Assembly: GCA_028686145.1 (NCBI GenBank)
Contig: JAQUCQ010000072.1
Span: forward strand, 1 to 11,484
Direction of reading: 5' to 3'
Length of the DNA stretch: 11,484 nucleotides
Origin: Desulfuromonadaceae bacterium
Lineage (GTDB): Bacteria; Desulfobacterota; Desulfuromonadia; Geobacterales; Pseudopelobacteraceae
The notes beneath the pieces were generated by a model. It made no database searches. It worked only from the letters and a program-made list of their open reading frames with translations, and was not told the origin of the DNA. How positions within the stretch are numbered: position 1 is the stretch's first letter; each line of letters begins with the position of its first letter. Shown in pieces: positions 1 to 5,830 of this stretch. The position numbers were made by a program, and so were the translations under genes.

Positions 1-2357
1 TTTCACATATACTTTTTACTAATAAGGTGATCCGCGCACCGGACATCCTCAACGAGTATTACTGGTCGGCTCTTGGACTTTCCAAAGAGCATTTTTGGGA
101 TTTTTCCCGACTGAGGCTCCTGGCCAATTGGGATATCTACGGAAACAGCGGCAATACCCTGCTGGGAGGGGGGGTTGGAACACAGTTTGTGCATCTGACA
201 AACCTGGTATACTACTTTTTCCCGCTTCCCTCCGCCGTTGCCTGGTTCATTGTGCTGCACTTCTATTTCGGCGCTGTCGCTCTCTATCTCTACTGCCGTC
301 TCATTGGCGTCGGCCGGATTCCGGCGTTGCTAGGAGGGCTTGTGTTTGCCCTGGCGCCGGAGATGGCAACGCTGATCAATGCCGGTCATGTGTTGAAGGT
401 GGCTACTATAAGCATCGCACCGTGGGCCTTTTATTTTTTAGAGCGGGGATTCCGGTCCAGACGGGCAATTTTTTTTCTCACCACAGGGGTGGTCCTGGCA
501 TTCCAGTTTTTCTATACCCACTGGCAGATTGCCTACTACACCTGTCTCGGCATCGGTGTGTATGGAATAATTCGTTATATCGGTATTTTCAGAGAAGAAC
601 GGAATAACGCCCAAAACGGCCTTTACCGGTTATTCGGCCTCAATCTCGTCACCTTGTTCTTTTTCCTCTCCACCGTGGCAATTTCCCTGGCACCGCTGGC
701 GCAGTGGTCGCAAGATACCAACCGCGGTGCGCAAAGCGGAGCCAATCAGGGAAAGGGAGGATTGCAAAGGGACGAAGCCATGTCATGGTCCCTGCCACCT
801 GAAGAACTGGCAGGGTTTATCATCCCTGGCTTTTTCGGCTTTTCCCGACAGGAGGCAGGTGAAAACCCGAGCAACATCGGCTCCTACTATTGGGGACGGA
901 TGAATTTTACCCAGACAATAAGTTATATGGGGCTGCTGCCTTGGCTGCTCTTGCCGCTGCCGCTCATTTTTCGCCGTGACCGTTATACCTGGATCGCTCT
1001 GGCTGCCTTAGTCGGAGGGATTATCTTTTCCATGGGAAAGTACACCGTAATCTACCAGTTTCTTTTCGATTACTTCCCGGGGATTAACCGCTTCCGTGTC
1101 CCCAAGATGATCATGTTCCTGCCGGTGATGGGGTTGGCTGTTATGGCAGCCCGTGGGCTGGAACTGCTCCTCGACAACGACACGAGGCAATCCCCTCAAT
1201 TCAAGAAGTACTGCTACGGCCTGGCGGTGCTGGCGCTGATTCTGGCGCTGATGCTGGTGATTGAAACGATCGGGAAGTCGTACTGGATTAATACGTTTAT
1301 TCATATGTTTGCTCAGCCGACTCGCTATCAACAAGGAGAAGCACTCATCCTTCAGCGTTGGCACAACCTGGTAGCGGAAACCGGGATTGCTGCTTGTCTG
1401 GCGGCGGCGTATGCAGTGGTACTCTTTGTCTACTCCCGTTCCAGGCTTTCCGCAAAACTGCTCCCACTAATCCTCATCGCGCTTTTTCTTGTTGATGTAT
1501 GGAGGGTAAACGCCAAATTTATGTTTCTCGTGGATGTTCCACACACCTCTAAGGGGACTAAAACGTCAGTTGTTGAATTTCTTGGACGGGAATCGAAACA
1601 GTACCGTATTCTGCCAATGAATTCAGATCCAAGCATTTACACAAGCCAGCAGATACCAGTGATGTTCGTTGCACTACCGGTCCAGCAGGTACGGTGGCAG
1701 CAGTTTCTCGATGATTTTGTCCTCTCCTCGGCCATTCCGGATATGATGAATGTCAAGTATCTCGTGTACGGTGTTGATCAATATATGCGGGAAAAGGCAC
1801 AACTGGGAGACAAGTTCCAGCCTGTTTTCCAGTCAAATGACGGGCAAGTTGTTCTGGAAAACCGCACCGTTCTTCCCAAGGGCTGGTTGGTCCCCTCAGC
1901 AGTGGTAATAACCGATGCTAGGCAACGTATGGGGATCCTGCAGAATCCGGAGTTTAATCCCAAAGTGGTGGCACTGGTAGAAACACCTCCCCCGTTTCCC
2001 CTGGAAGCTCCGGGCCGGGCGCAACCGTTTTCCCCGCAGAGTGTGACAGTTACTACTTATGAAGGGGAGCGCATCGCAGTGTCCGCTAGAGTGCCTCAGA
2101 ATGCCCTTCTGGTTCTTGGTGAGAAATATTTCAAAGGTTGGAAGGCAACCGTGGATGGGAAGCCGACGGAAATCTACCCGGTCAATACTATCTTGCGCGG
2201 GGTATACCTGCAGCCCGGCAGTCACGACGTGGTGTTTGTTTTTGATCCGCTTCCATTCAAGATAGGAAAGTGGCTTACGCTGCTGTCGTTTGCTTTTTTT
2301 TCAGCGATGCTGGTGCGCGAGTTGTTGATTTGGAAAAGAGTAAAGAGTGAAAAGTGA
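1..2357 (+). CDS. YfhO-family polytopic membrane protein (5' end outside window)
   Basis: This is a large integral membrane protein of the YfhO family, thought to have a GT-C-like fold. Family members studied in Firmicutes add sugars to cell-surface polymers; the role in Gram-negatives is largely unassigned. The frame is open from position 3 through the window edge. A GTG at 27 could be a start, but it has no clear ribosome binding site, and the usual first membrane helix before the acidic loop motif (here APDILNEYYW) is missing, so I treat the gene as 5'-partial. Many hydrophobic helices fill roughly the first 520 residues. A soluble, probably periplasmic region follows, containing the family's typical C-terminal beta domain (YFKGWKATVDGKPTEIYPVN, then GVYLQPGSHDVVF). 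A last helix lies near residues 750-770 counted from GTG 27. The end overlaps the next gene by 11 bp, suggesting cotranscription. Family call fairly sure, substrate unknown. Confidence 0.85.
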   Translation, partial: SHILFTNKVIRAPDILNEYYWSALGLSKEHFWDFSRLRLLANWDIYGNSGNTLLGGGVGTQFVHLTNLVYYFFPLPSAVAWFIVLHFYFGAVALYLYCRLIGVGRIPALLGGLVFALAPEMATLINAGHVLKVATISIAPWAFYFLERGFRSRRAIFFLTTGVVLAFQFFYTHWQIAYYTCLGIGVYGIIRYIGIFREERNNAQNGLYRLFGLNLVTLFFFLSTVAISLAPLAQWSQDTNRGAQSGANQGKGGLQRDEAMSWSLPPEELAGFIIPGFFGFSRQEAGENPSNIGSYYWGRMNFTQTISYMGLLPWLLLPLPLIFRRDRYTWIALAALVGGIIFSMGKYTVIYQFLFDYFPGINRFRVPKMIMFLPVMGLAVMAARGLELLLDNDTRQSPQFKKYCYGLAVLALILALMLVIETIGKSYWINTFIHMFAQPTRYQQGEALILQRWHNLVAETGIAACLAAAYAVVLFVYSRSRLSAKLLPLILIALFLVDVWRVNAKFMFLVDVPHTSKGTKTSVVEFLGRESKQYRILPMNSDPSIYTSQQIPVMFVALPVQQVRWQQFLDDFVLSSAIPDMMNVKYLVYGVDQYMREKAQLGDKFQPVFQSNDGQVVLENRTVLPKGWLVPSAVVITDARQRMGILQNPEFNPKVVALVETPPPFPLEAPGRAQPFSPQSVTVTTYEGERIAVSARVPQNALLVLGEKYFKGWKATVDGKPTEIYPVNTILRGVYLQPGSHDVVFVFDPLPFKIGKWLTLLSFAFFSAMLVRELLIWKRVKSEK

Positions 2358-3087
2358 AGAGACGTTGGTAACCAAAGAGGACCTCAAGGTGTTCAATCTG
2401 CAGCTGTTTCAGCCTCGTCGTGGCTATAGATATTCGCTGGATGCCCTGCTGTTGGCACGGTTCTGCGCAGAAGTGAATCCGGGGGGCAGCATTGTTGATC
2501 TGGGCTCCGGATGCGGCATTATTTCGCTGGTGCTGGCTCGGGCCAATCAGTTAGCTTCCGTGGTGGCAATCGAAAACAATCCAAAAATGGCAAGACTTGT
2601 CGAACGGAATGTTCGCCACAATGATCTTGAAGGGAGGATTTCCGTCCTAGAGACGGATGTTCTTTATCTGCGCAAACATTTTCCCGTGTCGTCTTTTGAT
2701 CTGGTTGTATCCAATCCGCCCTTTCGAAAAGCAGGAAGTGGCCGTATCAGTCCCCTGGCCGGACGCGACAGCGCCCGTCATGAAACAACTGCAGTGCTGG
2801 CTGATTTTCTGGCTGCTGCGAAATACCTTGTAAAGCCGGGCGGCACAATATGCTTTATTCACCATCCATCACGTCTCACCGATTTTATCGCCCACGCCAT
2901 GGAGCTGAAGCTGGCGCTGCACAGGTTACGGATGGTGCATGACAGTGTAACTGCACCTGCCACTATGTTCCTGGCGGAGCTGGCAAAAGGGAGCAGGTCA
3001 ACTCTGGAACTGCTCCCACCGTTGCTAATCCGGGATGAGTCAGGGGAGTACAGCGATGAAGCAAAAGTCATTCTTGGCGAGGATTGA
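2347..3087 (+). CDS. tRNA1(Val) (adenine-37-N6)-methyltransferase-like protein, TrmN6/YfiC type
   Basis: A 246-residue class I SAM-dependent methyltransferase. The SAM-binding motif I is VDLGSGCGI (about 50-58), an acidic residue closes strand 2 (IENN, 76-79), and the adenine-N6 catalytic motif NPPF is at 123-126. The N-terminus (DLKVFNLQLFQPRRGYRYS, then LDALLLA) matches the TrmN6/YfiC pattern. So does an SARH segment (142-145) after the NPPF loop. The family makes m6A37 in tRNA1(Val) using SAM, in the cytoplasm. The start is a GTG inside the 3' end of the membrane-protein gene (11-bp overlap), preceded by a weak purine-rich stretch, so translation is probably coupled. Length is normal. A related small-molecule or other RNA N6-methyltransferase cannot be excluded, because NPPF is shared across N-methyltransferases. 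Confidence 0.85.
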   Translation: MKSEETLVTKEDLKVFNLQLFQPRRGYRYSLDALLLARFCAEVNPGGSIVDLGSGCGIISLVLARANQLASVVAIENNPKMARLVERNVRHNDLEGRISVLETDVLYLRKHFPVSSFDLVVSNPPFRKAGSGRISPLAGRDSARHETTAVLADFLAAAKYLVKPGGTICFIHHPSRLTDFIAHAMELKLALHRLRMVHDSVTAPATMFLAELAKGSRSTLELLPPLLIRDESGEYSDEAKVILGED

Positions 3088-3090
3088 ATC

Positions 3091-3124
3091 AAAAGGGCAT
3101 CCGGCTTACGCTGAATGCCCTTTA
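3091..3124. terminator. Bidirectional hairpin terminator between convergent genes
   Basis: Inverted repeat AAAGGGCAT (3092-3100) and ATGCCCTTT (3115-3123). One C/A mismatch is followed by an inner CGGC/GCTG helix (3102-3105, 3110-3113, one G.T pair) closing a TTAC tetraloop. The outer A/T runs give a short U tract on either strand. It begins 4 bp after the methyltransferase stop and lies 32 bp beyond the stop of the converging leftward gene, so it can end both transcripts. Confidence 0.75.
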
Positions 3125-3155
3125 AAATGTCAGTCATTGAGACAATGTCGGTATA

Positions 3156-4022
3156 TCAGTCCTTGACCAGCAGGATCAACTCCATTGTGTCGCCATCTTT
3201 AATGTGAATCGGGAAGCTGAGCGCCGAATAGCCAGCGGGTATAGGCAGCCCTTGTGCCGGCGGGTGGACCGTGATTGGCGGGTTGATGTCGATGATGACT
3301 CCCATCTGGGACGCTTTTGCCGCCACGTTGCCGCAGACGACGTTGATAAACTCCATGACGGTGTCTTCCAGTACTTCAGCCGGCTCATCTTCCACAGATT
3401 CTTCGCTCAAAATAGCTCTGGCGATCGATTTTTGCAGTTCCTCTGAAACCGCGATAATGTAGCGTGCCTCAACATCACCGGCCATGTCCATGGCTGCCAG
3501 CATGAAATGATGGGGGATGGTCGTCGCTACAGCACATTTTCCGGGCCGGAACTGCAGGTCAAGCACACGGGTGATCATTTTGTAGGTAAGATCAACCGTC
3601 ATTTCCCATATTTTTTCATTGGCAGAGCTGATAGGCAGCTCAATGCCGTCCGATACGTACTCGGCTTGATCGGCCTTGAAGGCATCAAGCTGTTTCTGCA
3701 GCTCATCTTGTGTCAGGGCTCCGACCTGTACCAGTGCTTCGCCGATGTACAGATGGGTATTTTTCTGCCGAGTAACAATATCATTCATCTGATCGAGTGT
3801 CAGAAAACCCATTTCAACCAGCAAATCCCCGAGTTTCATATCTTTGGACATCTGGGCATTGTGGGCCCGCTGGATATCCGCCGGCGTAACCAGCTTCATT
3901 GCTACGGCCATCTCGCCAAATTTCAGGTTGTTGTTGTCCTGAAGATTGATAGCTCCCAGCAGCGCTTCACTGGTGACGATGCCACGTTCAACTAAAAACT
4001 GTCCGAAAAATTTAACCGCCAT
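3156..4022 (-). CDS. MshEN/GspE-N-like repeats fused to a CheX/CheC-type phosphatase domain
   Basis: A 288-residue soluble protein with two parts. The first 115 or so residues contain four related half-repeats beginning FGQFLVERGIVT, FGEMAVAMKLVT, LGDLLVEMGFLT and IGEALVQVGALT. This is the pattern of the GspE/MshE N-terminal domain, which in some members binds cyclic di-GMP. The C-terminal part (about 130-288) resembles CheX/CheC. It carries the dephosphorylation signature [DS]xxxExxN as D220, E224 and N227, followed by GN and a proline pair at 248-249. CheC/CheX/FliY proteins remove phosphate from CheY-P. The ATG at 4022 has a GAGGCGG sequence just upstream. The gene lies 35 bp after the CheY-like gene, so that receiver is the likely substrate. 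Cyclic di-GMP binding is inferred from motif likeness only. Confidence 0.8.
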   Translation of the reverse strand: MAVKFFGQFLVERGIVTSEALLGAINLQDNNNLKFGEMAVAMKLVTPADIQRAHNAQMSKDMKLGDLLVEMGFLTLDQMNDIVTRQKNTHLYIGEALVQVGALTQDELQKQLDAFKADQAEYVSDGIELPISSANEKIWEMTVDLTYKMITRVLDLQFRPGKCAVATTIPHHFMLAAMDMAGDVEARYIIAVSEELQKSIARAILSEESVEDEPAEVLEDTVMEFINVVCGNVAAKASQMGVIIDINPPITVHPPAQGLPIPAGYSALSFPIHIKDGDTMELILLVKD

Positions 4023-4057
4023 AGTCCGCCTCGTGTCAAAATCATGGATTTGATGAA

Positions 4058-4417
4058 TCAGAGCTCCCGCAAGATGCGCAGAACGGTTTCTGCATCGAAC
4101 GGTTTCGATATGACATTTTTGGCGCCAAGCCTCAGCGCTTCGGTAAATTTATCACCTACCCCGCCGAGGGAAGTCACCATCACAACCTTGACCTCTTTGT
4201 CCATAACGGAAAGTGTTCGGAGCGCTGTCAGCCCGTCCATGCCCGGCATGTTCATGTCCATGCAGATTATGTCCGGATTTTCAGTATGATTCATCTTGAT
4301 CGCTTCGGCGCCATTTTTTGCGTGTCCGACGCAGGTGAAGTCGCTTGATTCACTGATTATTTTCTCAAGCTGTCGGGCAACAGAGAGGCTGTCATCAACT
4401 ACGAGAACTTTTTTCAT
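4058..4417 (-). CDS. CheY-like single-domain response regulator
   Basis: A 119-residue stand-alone receiver domain with no output domain. The acidic pair is D8/D9 (VLVVDDS), the phospho-acceptor D54 lies in ICMDMNMPGMDG, the switch threonine is T82 (VMVTS) and the conserved lysine is K105 (ISKPF), so all key residues are present. It probably acts by binding a partner when phosphorylated, such as a flagellar or type IV pilus motor or another kinase system. I chose the ATG at 4417 because it gives the usual MKKVLVVDD start. An in-frame GTG at 4423 sits closer to the AGGAGG (4428-4433; 4 nt against 10 nt) and would add two residues. It is the first gene of an operon with the CheX-like protein, read from a sigma-70 promoter about 70 bp upstream. 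No kinase gene adjoins it. Confidence 0.9.
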   Translation of the reverse strand: MKKVLVVDDSLSVARQLEKIISESSDFTCVGHAKNGAEAIKMNHTENPDIICMDMNMPGMDGLTALRTLSVMDKEVKVVMVTSLGGVGDKFTEALRLGAKNVISKPFDAETVLRILREL

Positions 4418-4427
4418 TTCCACGTTT

Positions 4428-4433
4428 CCTCCT
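4428..4433 (-). promoter_or_regulatory. Ribosome binding site of the CheY-like gene
   Basis: A full AGGAGG on the minus strand. It is 4 nt from a GTG (4423) and 10 nt from the ATG (4417) in the same frame, so it does not alone settle the start. Protein similarity favours the ATG. Confidence 0.7.
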
Positions 4434-4493
4434 GATGGATTGCTACTGTCCAAATATGCCATAAACCACTGATTAGCACCGAAACCACGGGGG

Positions 4494-4522
4494 AATGTAT
4501 CTGAAAGCCACACAAATGTCAA
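4494..4522 (-). promoter_or_regulatory. Sigma-70 promoter for the cheY-like/cheX-like operon
   Basis: On the minus strand a perfect -35 TTGACA (4522-4517) is followed by a 17-nt spacer and a -10 TACATT (4499-4494, four of six matches). The predicted start near 4487 gives a leader of about 70 nt. The inverted repeat at 4503-4539 covers the spacer and -35, so a bound protein could control access. Confidence 0.65.
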
Positions 4523-4539
4523 AAGTATGTTTGGCTTTC
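4503..4539. repeat. Inverted repeat in divergent control region, candidate operator
   Basis: Arms GAAAGCCA (4503-4510) and TGGCTTTC (4532-4539) are perfect reverse complements. After one mismatch the symmetry continues as ACA (4512-4514) and TGT (4528-4530). The centre, about 4521, falls on the leftward -35, and the right arm overlaps the likely rightward -35. It has no U tract and lies upstream of both genes, which argues for a protein-binding site and against a terminator. The binding protein is unknown. Confidence 0.5.
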
Positions 4540-4565
4540 CATGCGATGATTGAGTGTGCTATTAT
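4536..4565 (+). promoter_or_regulatory. Candidate extended -10 promoter for the PPIase gene
   Basis: TGCTATTAT (4557-4565) is an extended -10 element. TTTCCA (4536-4541, four of six matches) sits 18 nt before the -10 as a weak -35. The expected start near 4572 would leave a 30-nt leader before ATG 4602. Confidence 0.45.
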
Positions 4566-4601
4566 TGGTCAAAATTTTATCTCAAAGGAGTATCTGGAAC
4601 A

Positions 4602-5621
4602 ATGAAGAAAATTCATTCATCAGGATGGTTTTTTAAAGGATTTCTGGTTGCGGCACTTGTGACATGCGCGAGCCTTGCGAGCGCCGCTGAGCCGGAAGCA
4701 AAAAAAGAGAGTCCCGCTGCCGTTGCCCCTTCCGTTGCGGCTCCGCTTCAGGGCCCTGTTGCACGCGTCAACGGTACTGCAATTGATGCCATTGAACTTC
4801 GCCGGGCCAAGAAAGTTCTGCTGCGCGGGCAGGCCGTGCCGGCTGCACAGGAAGCGGCAATCGACAGACAGGCGGTTGAGCAGCTGGTATCTGCAGAGCT
4901 GCTGTATCAGGCCGCTGCAAAGATGAAGGTTGCCGATCTGGATAAAGAGATTGACGCCAAAGTGGCTCAGGGGAAAGCCCGCTTTAAAGATGAGCAGGCA
5001 TTCACAAAGGCGATGAAAGACCTTGAGATGGATGAGAAGGCTCTGCGCGACTATACACGGCGTGAACTTTTGATTTCTCATTTTGTTGAAACAACCTTCG
5101 TGCCTAAAGTAACGGTTTCAGATGCGGAAATCCGTGCTTTTTATGATAAGAACCCTGATAAGTTCACACAGCCGGAAACTGTCAAAGCCAGTCACATCCT
5201 GATTGGAGTTGATGCCAAAGCCTCTGCTGACGACAAGAAAAAGGCTCGTGAAAAGGCCGAAAAACTGCGAAAAGAGCTGGCTGGCGGAGCTGATTTTGCC
5301 ACATTGGCCAAGGCAAATTCAACCTGCCCCAGTAGTCAACAAGGAGGGGATCTTGGTTATTTTGGCAAAGGGCAAATGGTGCCAGCTTTTGAAAAAGCCG
5401 CTTTTGCACTTAAGCCTGGTGAAATAAGTGATGTTGTCGAGACCCAGTTTGGCTATCATATCATCAAACTGACAGAGAAAAAACCGGCTGTAGTAACCGA
5501 TTTCAATGATGTAAAAGAAAAAATCGGCGAGTATCTCAAAGGGCAGAAAATCAATGAAGCTGTCCAGCAATACCTTGTGGATGCCAGAAAAAACGCTAAG
5601 ATTGAGATACTTTTGAAATAA
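4602..5621 (+). CDS. Exported parvulin-type peptidyl-prolyl cis-trans isomerase (PpiC/SurA-like)
   Basis: A 339-residue secreted folding factor. The signal peptide has basic KK, a hydrophobic core (about 12-25) and an ASA cleavage site after residue 28. A low-complexity Ala/Pro/Glu linker follows, then a SurA-N-like helical chaperone segment (about 52-175). The parvulin domain (about 192-292) shows VKASHIL, the Gly-rich GGADFATLAK, GGDLGYFGKGQMVPAFEKAAF and FGYHIIKL, all family hallmarks. A C-terminal helix returns to the chaperone part. Role: periplasmic cis-trans isomerisation of prolyl bonds and folding of exported or outer-membrane proteins. A frame open to a GTG at 4554 is rejected as the start because it lies upstream of the -10 box; ATG 4602 leads straight into the signal peptide, with AAAGGAG 11 nt before it. 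C22 after LVT is a poor lipobox. Monocistronic, with its own terminator. Confidence 0.92.
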   Translation: MKKIHSSGWFFKGFLVAALVTCASLASAAEPEAKKESPAAVAPSVAAPLQGPVARVNGTAIDAIELRRAKKVLLRGQAVPAAQEAAIDRQAVEQLVSAELLYQAAAKMKVADLDKEIDAKVAQGKARFKDEQAFTKAMKDLEMDEKALRDYTRRELLISHFVETTFVPKVTVSDAEIRAFYDKNPDKFTQPETVKASHILIGVDAKASADDKKKAREKAEKLRKELAGGADFATLAKANSTCPSSQQGGDLGYFGKGQMVPAFEKAAFALKPGEISDVVETQFGYHIIKLTEKKPAVVTDFNDVKEKIGEYLKGQKINEAVQQYLVDARKNAKIEILLK

Positions 5622-5653
5622 TCTGGCAGGGCATTTGATGTGTTTTATGTTTC

Positions 5654-5690
5654 AACGGCCATCCGGATTAACTCCGGGTGGCCGTTTTTT
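5654..5690 (+). terminator. Strong Rho-independent terminator after the PPIase gene
   Basis: A 13-bp GC-rich stem (5655-5667 with 5673-5685, one T.G pair) with loop TTAAC is followed by six T residues (5685-5690). It lies 33 bp after the PPIase stop and isolates that gene from the sensor kinase downstream. Confidence 0.93.
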
Positions 5691-5701
5691 CGCTTGATAT
5701 G

Positions 5702-5759
5702 GTTATAAACTGCTTTCACCGTTATAACTGGCATGGTATTAAGAACACTGTTCCGTGCC
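5702..5759. repeat. Clustered short repeats upstream of the hybrid kinase gene
   Basis: In the 140-bp gap before the kinase, GTTATAA occurs at 5702-5708 and again at 5721-5727, 19 bp apart, each followed within one base by CTG. Next comes an exact 11-bp palindrome, GAACA-C-TGTTC (5743-5753). Arms GGCATGG (5730-5736) and CCGTGCC (5753-5759) nearly match as an inverted repeat. These are possible operator half-sites. I found no convincing sigma-70 or sigma-54 promoter here, so the kinase promoter is unassigned. Confidence 0.3.
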
Positions 5760-5830
5760 GATTCTGCTACAAATGACATCAACGATTATTTATTTCTGGG
5801 ACACCGTTCTATCAGTAAACAAGGGGCATA

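Noticed and set aside
4503..4539. Terminator between the divergent genes
   Set aside because: The inverted repeat has a long AT-rich loop, no T tract, and lies upstream of both genes, where a terminator is not expected.
4554..4601. Upstream GTG start extending the PPIase by 16 residues
   Set aside because: It lies upstream of the extended -10 box and would put a non-signal-like sequence before a proper signal peptide; ATG 4602 has AAAGGAG upstream.
4622..4670. Lipoprotein signal (LVTC) in the PPIase
   Set aside because: Threonine before the cysteine is unusual for a lipobox, and a good type I site (ASA) follows six residues later.
5730..5745. Possible sigma-54 promoter before the kinase (TGGCATG...)
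   Set aside because: The -24-like half is present, but the position 12 bp later reads TAAG rather than TTGC, so the GG-N10-GC rule fails.
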